Shown: positions 47,473 to 56,849 of the stretch, one piece after another | Position numbering within the stretch: the first letter of the stretch is position 1 | How the letters are laid out: each line of letters begins with the position of its first letter | DNA from: Alteraurantiacibacter buctensis | GTDB lineage: Bacteria > Pseudomonadota > Alphaproteobacteria > Sphingomonadales > Sphingomonadaceae | Direction: 5' to 3' | DNA: 64,000 nt | Assembly: GCF_009827655.1 (NCBI RefSeq) | Contig: NZ_WTYV01000004.1 | Location: 62,001-126,000, forward strand | Position numbers and translations under genes: made by a program | Notes under the pieces: generated by a model | What the model was told of the DNA's origin: nothing | What the model saw: only the letters and a program-made list of their open reading frames with translations | Database searches by the model: none

Positions 47473-48333
47473 TTACGGCAGGTCGGGCTGCATCCCGGGG
47501 TTATCGGCCAGCATCTCGCTGAACGGCCTGAAGCCGCAGTTGTTTTCGCCCAGGCAGTTGGTGACCGTGTGGACATAGCGGATCTTGCCATCCTCGATGC
47601 GGAAGGTGTGCACGTCGGGCCGGCGCTTCTCACCCATCTTCAGGAACACGGCCACCGCGCCCCGCTCCACGTCCACCACATAGTCACGCTCCACCATGGC
47701 CACGCCGCTGGGCACGCCCACGTTGCAGGTGTCGGTCGGCAGGCCGCGACCGGTGTAGATGCCGCCTTCCAGCCGCGCGCAGGGGGTGCCCCAGGGAACC
47801 ACGGTGTCGGGATTGCTGAACAGGTCGAGATAGGCGTTGGCGGCGGCGAGGATCTCCTCGCGCGTGTTGCGCTGCCCTTCGGGGATCACGCCCCAGTCCT
47901 CGCGCGTGGCGTAATAGGCGGTGCGCTCGCCATCGAACAGCCAGTCGCCCTCCTTGCTGGTCACGTTTATGAACGGGCCGGTGCCGAAGAAGCCGCTGTT
48001 GACCTGGGTGGCGAAGACTTCCCACTCGTCACCGCTTTTCGCCACCACTTCGTTGAAGGTGCGGCAGGTGGTGGTATCGAGCAGGGCCATGTGGTGCACC
48101 ACCTCGCGCGGGTGATCGAGGAACGCACCCAGCGAGCCACGCCGGCCGTTGCCGTTGTAGTCCACCCATTCGCCCAGGCTCATGGTCATCATCGTGCCCT
48201 GCTCGATCGCGCGCTTCCAGCTATCGGCAATCGCCTGCAGCGAATCGCGGGTGCAGGCCCCCTGGGCTGCGGCGGGGGTGGCGACGGAGAGGCCGGCCAG
48301 TACGGCCAGTGCAGCGAAAGTCTTGCGCATCAT
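47473..48333 (-). CDS. Secreted protein of unknown function, paralogue A (DUF8021-like)
   Basis: 286 residues from the first of two adjacent ATGs (AAGGA upstream). Signal peptide ALAVLAGLSVATPAAAQGAC. The mature part shares order and wording with the next gene: MGEWVDYNGNGR, LLDTTTCRTF, WGVIPEGQRNTREEILAAAN, PCARLEGGIYT and VTNCLGENNCGF. Six or more Cys suggest disulfides. The general pattern recalls DUF8021/NTF2-like secreted proteins; I hold this loosely. No active site is evident. Confidence 0.75.
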   Translation of the reverse strand: MMRKTFAALAVLAGLSVATPAAAQGACTRDSLQAIADSWKRAIEQGTMMTMSLGEWVDYNGNGRRGSLGAFLDHPREVVHHMALLDTTTCRTFNEVVAKSGDEWEVFATQVNSGFFGTGPFINVTSKEGDWLFDGERTAYYATREDWGVIPEGQRNTREEILAAANAYLDLFSNPDTVVPWGTPCARLEGGIYTGRGLPTDTCNVGVPSGVAMVERDYVVDVERGAVAVFLKMGEKRRPDVHTFRIEDGKIRYVHTVTNCLGENNCGFRPFSEMLADNPGMQPDLP

Positions 48334-48368
48334 GGGGGTTTGCGATCCTTGGTTTGGGGTTGTCGTTA

Positions 48369-49214
48369 TCAGGCGGGCGGCCCCTCGCCCATCGGCGGGA
48401 ATCCGCAGTTGGGCTGGCCGTTGCAATTGGTGATGGTGTGGATGGCGCTGATGCGGCCGTTCTCCACGCGGAAGATGTGCACGTCGGCCAGGCCCTCCGG
48501 CCCGCCGAAGCGCAGGCGCACGGCCGCCGCGCCCAGCGTCTCGTCAACGATGTAGTCGCGGTCGACCAGTTGGATGCCCTGCGGAATGCCGACATCGCAG
48601 GTCATCGGGTCGTCGTCGCGCGCAGTGTTCAGGCCGCCCTCCAGTCGCGCGCAACGGTCGGCCCACGGCACTTCCACTGCCGGGTCGGCGAAACGGTCCA
48701 GATAGGCGTTGGCGGCGGCGATGATTTCGGCCCGGGTGTTGCGCTGGCCTTCGGGAATTACGGCCCAGTCCTCGGCGGCAGCGAACTGGCGGGTTCTGGC
48801 AGCATCAAACAGCCAGTCACCCGTGGTGGTGGTTACCACGTCATACCGGTTTACCAGCCCGCCGCGCGTTGAGATCTTGGTGCCAAGCACCCACGGGCTT
48901 GCGGGATCGTCGATGATCGCCTGCACGAAAATGGCGCAGGTGGTGGTGTCCAGCAGGCTGCGGTGCCAATCCACCTCGTGCGGCGTGGCCAGTACACCGC
49001 CAAAGGTCATCGAGGAGAGGCGATTGTTCTCACGGTATTGCACCCACTCGCCCATCGGCACGCGGAAGCCCTCGCCCGCCTCCTGCGCGGTGATGTAGAG
49101 ATCGGCCAGATTCTGCAACTGTGCCCGGTCGCAGGCCCCTTGCGCAGCGGCAGGGGCGGCAATGCCAAGTGCAGCGCAACCCAGCGCGACAAGGGCGACA
49201 TGTTTCAGGGCCAT
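48369..49214 (-). CDS. Secreted protein of unknown function, paralogue B (DUF8021-like)
   Basis: 281 residues with signal peptide ALVALGCAALGIAAPAAAQ. It mirrors paralogue A throughout: MGEWVQYRENNR, SLLDTTTCAIF, WAVIPEGQRNTRAEIIAAAN, RCARLEGGLNT, VDRDYIVDE and ITNCNGQPNCGFPP. The two genes are separated by about 35 bp and surely arose by tandem duplication. Both keep the Cys pattern, so the fold is the same. Function unknown. Confidence 0.75.
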   Translation of the reverse strand: MALKHVALVALGCAALGIAAPAAAQGACDRAQLQNLADLYITAQEAGEGFRVPMGEWVQYRENNRLSSMTFGGVLATPHEVDWHRSLLDTTTCAIFVQAIIDDPASPWVLGTKISTRGGLVNRYDVVTTTTGDWLFDAARTRQFAAAEDWAVIPEGQRNTRAEIIAAANAYLDRFADPAVEVPWADRCARLEGGLNTARDDDPMTCDVGIPQGIQLVDRDYIVDETLGAAAVRLRFGGPEGLADVHIFRVENGRISAIHTITNCNGQPNCGFPPMGEGPPA

Positions 49215-49345
49215 AGTCGTCCTCTCCCAAGACGGTTACGCGGCTTTGTTGGGCAGTGTTATCGCATGGATCGGACAATGTCATCATGGCCGTTGGGCCG
49301 AAGCGGGGTGACAAGCGCGGCGCGTGAAGCTAGCGCGTCGTTCGA

Positions 49346-49435
49346 GGACAGGTGGCCGAGTGGTTTAAGGCAGCGGTCTTGAAAACCGCCGTAGGTGCAA
49401 GCCTACCGTGGGTTCGAATCCCACCCTGTCCGCCA
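49346..49435 (+). tRNA. tRNA-Ser(TGA)
   Basis: Acceptor GGACAGG/CCTGTCC with discriminator G and encoded CCA. Anticodon stem GCGGT/ACCGC with loop CTTGAAA (anticodon TGA). A long variable arm (GTAGGTGCAAGCCTAC region) as expected for serine, and T-arm GTGGG-TTCGAAT-CCCAC. Confidence 0.96.
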
Positions 49436-49460
49436 GGTTTGCGGACTGCCAAGTCGCCCC

Positions 49461-50816
49461 TCACACCTGCCCTGCATCGGGCGCCAGCACTGCCTTGCCG
49501 GTCCGGATAACGCGGCCCAGCACCAGAACCAGCAACGCCACGGTGAACGGCAGCAGCGCTGCGATTCCCAGCGTCAATTGCAGCGAGAAGTCCTGCGCCA
49601 CGGCATAGCCGCCATAGATAGGCGCCAGCACGCCGCCCACGCGGCCTGCCCCGCCAGCCCAGCCCAGCGCCGTGCTGCGCATGCGCGGCGGGTAGATCTT
49701 GGTGATCAGGGTGTTCAGGCCAGCTTGCCCGCCGGTCTGCAGGAAGTTGAAGGCGATGAGGATCAGGATGAAGATCTGCGCCTCGAATGATACCCAGGCC
49801 ATACCGATAAAGGCGGCAAACAACCCGATGTAAAACAGCGGGATCATCCGCGTGGCGCGGAACCGGTCCATCAGGTAGCCGATCAGCAGCGTGCCCGCGA
49901 TGCTGCCCATATAGCCGATCAGGGCCGAAACCGCGAACTGCTGGATCGGCACCCCGGCCATCTCCTGGAAGAAGGTGGGCAACCACTGGCTGGTAAGTGC
50001 GATGCTGGTCATCGAGATCAGGCAGGCGGCCCACAGTACGCCGGTCATCAGCCCGCGCCCTTCGGTGAAGATGTCGGTCAGCTTCGCCTTGCGCGCCTCG
50101 CCACCGGACTTGCCCAGCACGAACACCGCGTCTTCCGGCACCATGAACTGCCGGTCCAGCTTGCGCAGGCTGGCCCCGATCCGCGGATCGTTCGGATTAC
50201 GCTCGGCGCGGAACTTGAGCGATTCGGGCACGAAGAAGGCCAGCAGCGGGATGCACACCAGCGGGGCGATGCCGCCGATCCAGAAGGCGCTCTGCCAACC
50301 GTAATCGTCCAGCAGCCACGCTGCCACGGCCCCGCTGGCGGCGTTGCCGGTGGAGTAGCCGACTAGCGACAGCGCTACGAAAGTCGCCCGCCGCCGCGCA
50401 GGGGCCGCCTCGGAAATCAGCGCGAGCGCCATCGGTAGGCCGGCGGCCATGAACACGCTGGCAAGCGCGCGCAGCACAGTGAGCTGCGCCAGCGTCTGCG
50501 ACCAGACGCTGGCCAGGGTGAACAGTCCGAACAGGCCGCACGAAATCATCAACATGCGCTGGCGGCCAATCCGGTCAGCCAGCGGCGAGACCACGAAGGC
50601 CCCCACGGCCATGGCGATCTGCTGCCACACGAAGAGGTTGGCCATCGCTTCCGGCGGCTGTCCGAATCCCTCGGCAATCGCGGGCGCGATCTTGCCGATC
50701 ATGAACATGTCGAACCCGTCTATGAAGCAGACGAGCCCGCAGACCAGCAGCACCATTACCTGCGGCGTGCCGATCCGCTGGTTGTCGATGAACTCTTCGA
50801 TGTCGATCCGTGTCAT
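49461..50816 (-). CDS. MFS transporter of the aromatic acid:H+ symporter (AAHS) type
   Basis: 451 residues, twelve hydrophobic segments. The N-terminus (CFIDGFDMFMIGKIAPAIAE) with the GFD motif, the loop 2-3 signature PLADRIGRQRMLM and the loop 8-9 copy LIGYLMDRFRATRM fit AAHS permeases such as PcaK/BenK. The substrate is probably an aromatic or other organic acid; neighbours give no catabolic genes to narrow it. No regulator gene adjoins it. Confidence 0.82.
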   Translation of the reverse strand: MTRIDIEEFIDNQRIGTPQVMVLLVCGLVCFIDGFDMFMIGKIAPAIAEGFGQPPEAMANLFVWQQIAMAVGAFVVSPLADRIGRQRMLMISCGLFGLFTLASVWSQTLAQLTVLRALASVFMAAGLPMALALISEAAPARRRATFVALSLVGYSTGNAASGAVAAWLLDDYGWQSAFWIGGIAPLVCIPLLAFFVPESLKFRAERNPNDPRIGASLRKLDRQFMVPEDAVFVLGKSGGEARKAKLTDIFTEGRGLMTGVLWAACLISMTSIALTSQWLPTFFQEMAGVPIQQFAVSALIGYMGSIAGTLLIGYLMDRFRATRMIPLFYIGLFAAFIGMAWVSFEAQIFILILIAFNFLQTGGQAGLNTLITKIYPPRMRSTALGWAGGAGRVGGVLAPIYGGYAVAQDFSLQLTLGIAALLPFTVALLVLVLGRVIRTGKAVLAPDAGQV

Positions 50817-50855
50817 GCCGCAAGGTTAGACAGGACGCGGTGTTGAGCCGTCAAC

Positions 50856-52268
50856 TCAAATATGCAGCGCTCGGCCATAGGCGGCCAGCACCGCCTCGTG
50901 CATCGATTCGCTGATGGTCGGGTGTGGGAACACGGTTTGCATCAGTTCCGCCTCGGTGGTTTCCAGCGTCTTGCCGACCACGAAGCCCTGGATCATCTCG
51001 GTCACCTCGGCACCGATCATATGCGCGCCCAGCAGTTCGCCCGTTTTCGCGTCGAACACGGTCTTCACGAAGCCCTCTGCCTCGCCCAAGGCAATCGCCT
51101 TGCCGTTGCCGATGAAGGGGAAGGTGCCGGCCTTGACGGTGTAGCCGGCTTCCTTGGCCTTGGCCTCGGTCAGGCCAACGCTGGCGATCTGCGGGTGGCA
51201 ATAGGTGCAGCCCGGAATATTGCCGCGATCCAGCGGGTGCGGGTGGACGTCCTTGTTGCCGAGCTCCTTGGCAATTGCCTCGGCCGTGGTCACGCCTTCG
51301 TGGCTGGCCTTGTGCGCCAGCCAGGGACCGGGCGTGCAATCGCCGATGGCCCAGAGGCCCTTGGCCTTGGTGCGGCCAAAGGGGTCGATCTGGATAAAGC
51401 CGCGGTCCATGTCGACCAACTTTTCCACGCCGATATTCTCGGTGTTGGGGACGATGCCAATGGCGACAATCACATGGCCAAAATCGCCCGCCTCAACCTT
51501 GCCGTCCTTCAGCTTGATCTTGGCGGCCACGCCCTTGTCGGAGACCTTCAACTCCTCCACGCCCGCACCAGTGCGGATGGTGATGCCCTGATTGGTCAGC
51601 GCCTTTTCGAGGAAGGCAGACACGTCCGCGTCCTCCACCGGCACCACGCGGTCCAGCATTTCCACCACGGTCACTTCGCAGCCGATATCGTTATAGAAGC
51701 TGGCGAATTCGATGCCGATTGCGCCGCTGCCGATCACCAGCAGCCTGGTGGGCTTTTCCGGCGGGGTCATCGCGTGGCGATAGGTCCACACGCGCTTTCC
51801 GTCAGCAGGCGCGAACGGCAGGTCGCGCGCACGGGCGCCGGTGGCCAGGATCACGTGCTTGGCGGAGAGCTGCTCCTCGCCCTTCTCGCCCTTCACCATC
51901 ATAGTGGTCGGCCCGGTCATGGTGCCGGTGCCCATGTGGACGGTGATCTTGTTCTTCTTCATCAGGTGGGTGACGCCGGCGTTCAGCTGCTTGGCCACGC
52001 CCCGGCTGCGCTTGACGATGGCGGCCAGGTCCGCCTCGATCGCGCCGGCAATCTTCAGGCCATAGTCGCTGGCGTGCTGGGCAAAGTGCATGATCTCAGC
52101 ACTGCGCAGCAGCGCCTTGGTGGGGATGCACCCCCAGTTGAGACAGATGCCGCCCAGCAGCTCGCGCTCAACGATGGCGGTCTTCAGACCAAGCTGCGCG
52201 CAGCGGATGGCAGCGACATAGCCGCCGGGGCCGGAACCGAGAACGATAACGTCGTATTGGGTGCTCAT
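50856..52268 (-). CDS. lpdA: Dihydrolipoyl dehydrogenase (E3)
   Basis: 470 residues. FAD site VIVLGSGPGGYVAAIRCAQ, redox disulfide GGICLNWGCIPTKALL, NAD site LLVIGSGAIGIEFASFY, and the interface end HPHPTISESMHEAVLAAYG with the His-Glu couple. It reoxidises dihydrolipoyl groups of 2-oxoacid dehydrogenases. Coupling (4-base overlap) to the thioesterase and then pdhC suggests the E3 serves pyruvate dehydrogenase. Confidence 0.96.
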   Translation of the reverse strand: MSTQYDVIVLGSGPGGYVAAIRCAQLGLKTAIVERELLGGICLNWGCIPTKALLRSAEIMHFAQHASDYGLKIAGAIEADLAAIVKRSRGVAKQLNAGVTHLMKKNKITVHMGTGTMTGPTTMMVKGEKGEEQLSAKHVILATGARARDLPFAPADGKRVWTYRHAMTPPEKPTRLLVIGSGAIGIEFASFYNDIGCEVTVVEMLDRVVPVEDADVSAFLEKALTNQGITIRTGAGVEELKVSDKGVAAKIKLKDGKVEAGDFGHVIVAIGIVPNTENIGVEKLVDMDRGFIQIDPFGRTKAKGLWAIGDCTPGPWLAHKASHEGVTTAEAIAKELGNKDVHPHPLDRGNIPGCTYCHPQIASVGLTEAKAKEAGYTVKAGTFPFIGNGKAIALGEAEGFVKTVFDAKTGELLGAHMIGAEVTEMIQGFVVGKTLETTEAELMQTVFPHPTISESMHEAVLAAYGRALHI

Positions 52269-52660
52269 GCCTGCTCCTGCGCCCCTTCGATGGGCCTTGG
52301 CTTGCCGTTGTCATCAATCGCCACGAAGGTGAACTTCGCCTGCGTTACCTTGGTGGCCGTGTCCACATGGCGCGGGCGGCGCCAGGCTTCCACGGCGATG
52401 GTCATGCTGGTGCGGCCCACGCGCTCGATATGGGCATAGACCGAAACCTCGTCACCCACCTTGACCGGTTCGTGGAACTGCATCCCGTCCATCGCAACGG
52501 TTACCGCGCGGCCGTGGGCATAGCGCGCCGCTGTAAGCCCCGCAGCGCTGTCCATCCAGCTCAGCAGCCAGCCGCCGAAGATATCGCCATAGGCATTGGT
52601 ATCGGCCGGCATGGCCGTGACCCGGATTGCGGGATCGCGGCCGGGAAGCACTTCGCTCAA
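52265..52660 (-). CDS. Acyl-CoA thioesterase, YciA-like hotdog protein
   Basis: 131 residues: a single hotdog fold with [20 protein letters not shown] near the start, [20 protein letters not shown] (catalytic Asp region), [20 protein letters not shown] and [17 protein letters not shown]. It hydrolyses acyl-CoA thioesters in the cytoplasm. It sits between pdhC and lpdA with 4-base overlaps on both sides, so it is co-translated with dehydrogenase subunits. Confidence 0.9.
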   Translation of the reverse strand: MSEVLPGRDPAIRVTAMPADTNAYGDIFGGWLLSWMDSAAGLTAARYAHGRAVTVAMDGMQFHEPVKVGDEVSVYAHIERVGRTSMTIAVEAWRRPRHVDTATKVTQAKFTFVAIDDNGKPRPIEGAQEQA

Positions 52661-53934
52661 GCCAGCAGCCCCAGCGGGTTCTCGATCAGCTCCTTGAACA
52701 CCTTCATCAATTGCGCGCCGTCCGCGCCGTCAATCGCACGGTGGTCGAAGCTGCCGGTGGCGCTCATCACCGATGCGATCTGCAGCGCGCCGTCGACCAC
52801 ATATGGGCGCTGCTCACCCGCGCCGATGGCCATGATCATGGCTTGCGGCGGGTTGATAACGGCTTCGAACTGCTTGATGCCGAACATGCCCATGTTGCTG
52901 AGGCTGGCGGTGCCGCCCTGGTATTCCTCCGGCGCCAGCTTGCCTTCCTTGGCGCGGGCGGCCAAGTCCTTCATCTCGGTGGAGATGGCGGACACGGCCT
53001 TGCTGCCGGCATCCTTGATGATCGGCGTGATCAGGCCACCGGGGATGGAGACGGCCACCGAGATATCGGCGCGCTTGAACTTCAGCAGCGTATCGCCGGC
53101 GAACTGCACGTTGCACACCGGCACTGCCACCAGCGACTTGGCCAGCGCCTTGATCAGCAGGTCGTTGACCGACAGCTTCACGCCCTGGCTTTCCAGCGCC
53201 GCGTTCAGCTCGCCGCGCAGCTTCAGCAACTTGTCGAGGTTGATGTCCACCGTCAGGTAGATGTGCGGAATGGTCTGCTTGCTCTCGGTCAGGCGGCGCG
53301 CGATAGTCTTGCGCATGCCGGACAGCTTCTCGACCTCGTGCGGGATGCCGAAGTCCTGCGCGGCGGGTGCGGCAGCGGGTGCAGCGGCCGGAGCCTGAGC
53401 GACAGAAGCCGCAGGAGCCGGTGCGGCCCCCGGCTTCGCGCCCTCCACGTCAGCCTTGACGATGCGGCCATTGGGGCCGGAACCCTTAACGCCCGCCAGG
53501 TCCACGCCCTTCTGTTCGGCAATCCGCTTGGCCAGCGGCGAGGCGATCACGCGGTCACCCGCGGCGGCCTTGGCCATTGCGGGAGCAGGAACTGGTGCCG
53601 GTGCGGCGGCGGGAGTTTCGGCCTTGGCCGGTGCAGCAGCGGGCGCAGGCGCGGCGGCAGTTGGGGCGGAAGCGGCGGCCGAAGCATCCTCGCCCTCGCC
53701 CGCCAGCAGCGCGATCACGGTGCCCACCTTCACGCCTTCGGTGCCTTCGGCCACCTCGATCTTCGCGATGGTGCCTTCGTCTACCGCTTCGAATTCCATC
53801 GTCGCCTTGTCGGTTTCGATCTCGGCCATGATGTCACCGGCGCGAACGGTGTCACCTTCCTTGACCAGCCACTTGCTGAGCGTGCCTTCCTCCATGGTCG
53901 GCGACAGGGCGGGCATCTTGATGGCGATCGGCAT
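52657..53934 (-). CDS. pdhC: Pyruvate dehydrogenase E2, dihydrolipoamide acetyltransferase
   Basis: 425 residues from the ATG at 53934. One lipoyl domain (1-80) with the lipoyl-Lys in [14 protein letters not shown], an Ala/Pro linker, the peripheral subunit-binding domain ([33 protein letters not shown]) and the catalytic domain ending in the [13 protein letters not shown] active-site motif. [20 protein letters not shown] is typical of alphaproteobacterial PDH E2. E1 genes (pdhA, pdhB) are not in the window. Confidence 0.95.
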   Translation of the reverse strand: MPIAIKMPALSPTMEEGTLSKWLVKEGDTVRAGDIMAEIETDKATMEFEAVDEGTIAKIEVAEGTEGVKVGTVIALLAGEGEDASAAASAPTAAAPAPAAAPAKAETPAAAPAPVPAPAMAKAAAGDRVIASPLAKRIAEQKGVDLAGVKGSGPNGRIVKADVEGAKPGAAPAPAASVAQAPAAAPAAAPAAQDFGIPHEVEKLSGMRKTIARRLTESKQTIPHIYLTVDINLDKLLKLRGELNAALESQGVKLSVNDLLIKALAKSLVAVPVCNVQFAGDTLLKFKRADISVAVSIPGGLITPIIKDAGSKAVSAISTEMKDLAARAKEGKLAPEEYQGGTASLSNMGMFGIKQFEAVINPPQAMIMAIGAGEQRPYVVDGALQIASVMSATGSFDHRAIDGADGAQLMKVFKELIENPLGLLA

Positions 53935-54060
53935 GGTCCGGAACGGGTCCCTCTGGTCTTTCGGCAATGGCCCGTCTCTGGCCAATTTGCCGCGCTCCCG
54001 CAAGGTTCCTCTCGCGTTTTCCCTGCAGCCACGATAATTCCCTGCCGGGGAGCAGAGCCG

Positions 54061-54513
54061 ATGCGCGTCTATCTGGTGATTGTCGACGAGACGCAGGAGG
54101 CGCACGTAGCCCTGCGCTTCGCCTCGCGCCGTGCCGCCAAGACCGGGGGCGTAGTGCACCTGCTGGCGCTGGTGCCCAAGCAGCAGTTCAGCGCCTTCGG
54201 GGCGATCCAGGAAACCATCGAGGAAGAAGCGCGCGAGCGCGCCGAGATGCTGGCCACGGGCGCGGCGGGCGAATTGATGGTGGAAAGCGGCAAGATGCCG
54301 CAGATTTCCGTCCGCATGGGTGACAGCAAGGCGGTTATCAGCGAATACCTGGGCGAACATCCCGAAGTTGCCGCCCTGGTGCTGGGCGCCGCGGCAGAAG
54401 GCGGGCCCGGGCCGCTGGTCACGCACTTTACCGCCAGCGCCGGCAGCCTCCCCTGCCCGCTGTTCATCGTCCCGGGCAGTATGTCGGAAGAAGAAATCGA
54501 CCGGTTGAGCTGA
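54061..54513 (+). CDS. Universal stress protein (UspA fold)
   Basis: 150 residues from the ATG at 54061. The Rossmann-like UspA fold is visible: [20 protein letters not shown] at the start, VVHLLALVP, a long acidic helix, and [28 protein letters not shown] at the end. The ATP loop is only roughly the G-2x-G-9x-G(S/T) type, so ATP binding is doubtful. It is divergent from pdhC and convergent with rnr (4 bp between stops). Confidence 0.85.
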   Translation: MRVYLVIVDETQEAHVALRFASRRAAKTGGVVHLLALVPKQQFSAFGAIQETIEEEARERAEMLATGAAGELMVESGKMPQISVRMGDSKAVISEYLGEHPEVAALVLGAAAEGGPGPLVTHFTASAGSLPCPLFIVPGSMSEEEIDRLS

Positions 54514-54517
54514 AGCG

Positions 54518-56812
54518 CTACTTCCGCTTGCCGCGTCCCTGATGGCGGATATTGCCCGGCCTGCCCCTCTGCCCCACCACGTGCTTGCCTTTCCCGTCCT
54601 TGCGAGGGGCCGGCTTGCCGCCATTGCCCCGCCGCATGTCCGGCCGGCTGCCGCGCGGTTCGATGGGCTGGCCATCGGCATCCACCGGTTCGAACTTCAG
54701 CGCCCCGGTCAGCGGGTTCGCCTCGGCCAGCTTCAGTTGCAGCACCTGGCCCACGGTATAGGTCTGGCCGGTATCCTCCCCGATCAGGGCGTGGGCACCT
54801 TCGTCATGGCGGAAGTATTCGCGGCCCAGCGAAGACACAGGCACCAGCCCGTCACCCCCAAGGTCAACGATCGTGGCGAAGAAGCCGAACTTCTGCACAC
54901 CGGTAATGCGGGTGGTGAACACCTGGCCCACGTGCCCCGCCAGCCAGGCGGCGACATAGCGGTCGATGGTGTCGCGCTCGGCTTCCATTGCGCGCCGCTC
55001 GGTCAGGCTGATGGCATCGGTAATGCGCGACAGGTCTTCCCGGTCATGGTCTGACAGGCCGGTGGCCGGCGGCAACTTCTCACCCTTGGGTTTCGGCTGC
55101 TCGAGCCTGTAGGAATCCACCAGCGCGCGATGGACCAACAGGTCGGCATAGCGGCGAATCGGGCTGGTGAAGTGGGCATAGGACCCCAGCGCCAGCCCGA
55201 AGTGTCCGGCGTTGGCAGGGCCATAATAGGCCTGCGTCTGGCTGCGCAGCACGGCCTCCATCACCAGCGCCTTTTCCGAAGGGTCGGCAATGTCCTTGAT
55301 CATGCGGTTGAACAGGCCGGGCGTGATCACCTGGCCCAGTGACAGGTTCTTGCCGATCGAATCGAAATAGTCGCGCAGGGCAATCAGCTTCTCGCGCGTG
55401 GGCGGCTCGTGGATGCGGTAGACTACCGGGCTGGTCTTCGCCTCAAGCGCCTTGGCCGCAGCCACGTTGGCCGCGATCATGAAGTCTTCCACCACGCGGT
55501 GGGCGTCCAGCCGCTCGCGCACGGCGATGTCGGTAATGCGGCCCTGTTCGTCCAGTTGCACGCGGCGTTCCGGCAGGTCCAGCTCCAGCGGGTCGCGCGC
55601 CGCGCGGGCGCCGGCCAGCAGCTTCCAGGCGTCCCACAGGTTGGTGAGGTGCTGCGGGGCATCGCCCGCATCGATGGCCGCCTGCGCATCCTCATAGGCA
55701 ATATTGTGCGCAATGCGGACTATGGCGCGGGTGAAGCGCCAGCCCGTCACCTTGCCTTCGGCATCAATAGCCAGGTGGCAGGCCATCGCGGCGCGCGGCT
55801 CGCCTTCCTTCAGGCTGCACACATCGGCGCTGAGCACTTCGGGCAGCATGGGGACCACGCGGTCGGGGAAATAGACCGAGTTGCCGCGCTTCCGGGCTTC
55901 GCGATCCAGCACGCCGCCGGGGCGGACATAGTATGACACGTCGGCAATGGCGACCAGTGCGGTAAACCCGCCCTCTCCATCAGGTTCGGCCCAGATGGCA
56001 TCGTCATGGTCGCGCGCGTCGGCGGGATCGATGGCGACGATCGGCAGGTGCGTCAGGTCCTCGCGGCTGTCCTCGCTCAGGGGCAGTTTCGCCGCCGCCT
56101 CGGCCTCTTTCAGCACCGCTTCAGGGAACGTGTGCGGGATGCCGTACTTGTGGATGGCGATCAGGCTGAAGCTGCGCGGGGCCAGCGGGTCTCCCAGCAC
56201 TTCGATCACCTTCATGCCCGCCCGGAAGCCGCGCCCCGCCGGCTCGGCCAGCACCAGGTTGCCTTCTTCCGCCTGGCCCATGTCGGACACGGGAGAGGAG
56301 TTGCGCACCTTCTTGTCGACCGGGGCCAGCCATGGCTTGCCGCTGCCGTCCAGTTCGATCACGCCCAGCACCGCACCCTCGTTGCTGGGCAGCTTCTTCA
56401 TCGGATGCGCCACCCAACCCCTGCCGGCTTCCTCGGTGCGGGCCAGGATGCGATCACCCACGCGTAGCGCGGCCTGCTTTTTCTTCTCGATCACCCGCAG
56501 GCGCGGGGGCGGCACGGCATCATCCGGCTGCCAGCTTTCTGGGATGGCGACAGGCTCGCCCTCGTCGATCTCCACCACCCGCAACACGGTGACCCTGGGC
56601 ACACCGCCCATGCGGTGGAAGGCGGTCTTCTTGCCGTCGATCAGGCCTTCCTCGGCCATGTCTTTCAGCAGGGCCTTGAGGCTGATCTTCTCTTGCCCCT
56701 TCAGGCCAAAATGGCGCGCGATCTCGCGCTTGCCCACGGTATCGTCGGCAGTCTGGATGAACTCGAGGATCTGCTCGCGCGAAGGCAAGCCAAAAGGGGT
56801 GCGTCGGACCAT
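54518..56812 (-). CDS. rnr: Ribonuclease R
   Basis: 764 residues. Order: an N-terminal winged-helix region ([20 protein letters not shown]), cold-shock domains, the RNB catalytic domain with [18 protein letters not shown] (metal-binding Asp cluster) and [20 protein letters not shown], an S1 domain ([20 protein letters not shown]) and a basic C-terminus. It degrades structured RNA 3' to 5', including rRNA and tmRNA-linked messages. Confidence 0.96.
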   Translation of the reverse strand: MVRRTPFGLPSREQILEFIQTADDTVGKREIARHFGLKGQEKISLKALLKDMAEEGLIDGKKTAFHRMGGVPRVTVLRVVEIDEGEPVAIPESWQPDDAVPPPRLRVIEKKKQAALRVGDRILARTEEAGRGWVAHPMKKLPSNEGAVLGVIELDGSGKPWLAPVDKKVRNSSPVSDMGQAEEGNLVLAEPAGRGFRAGMKVIEVLGDPLAPRSFSLIAIHKYGIPHTFPEAVLKEAEAAAKLPLSEDSREDLTHLPIVAIDPADARDHDDAIWAEPDGEGGFTALVAIADVSYYVRPGGVLDREARKRGNSVYFPDRVVPMLPEVLSADVCSLKEGEPRAAMACHLAIDAEGKVTGWRFTRAIVRIAHNIAYEDAQAAIDAGDAPQHLTNLWDAWKLLAGARAARDPLELDLPERRVQLDEQGRITDIAVRERLDAHRVVEDFMIAANVAAAKALEAKTSPVVYRIHEPPTREKLIALRDYFDSIGKNLSLGQVITPGLFNRMIKDIADPSEKALVMEAVLRSQTQAYYGPANAGHFGLALGSYAHFTSPIRRYADLLVHRALVDSYRLEQPKPKGEKLPPATGLSDHDREDLSRITDAISLTERRAMEAERDTIDRYVAAWLAGHVGQVFTTRITGVQKFGFFATIVDLGGDGLVPVSSLGREYFRHDEGAHALIGEDTGQTYTVGQVLQLKLAEANPLTGALKFEPVDADGQPIEPRGSRPDMRRGNGGKPAPRKDGKGKHVVGQRGRPGNIRHQGRGKRK

Positions 56813-56849
56813 GATCGGGCCCTACCCGTCGGGCCACCCGCTGTCGAGG

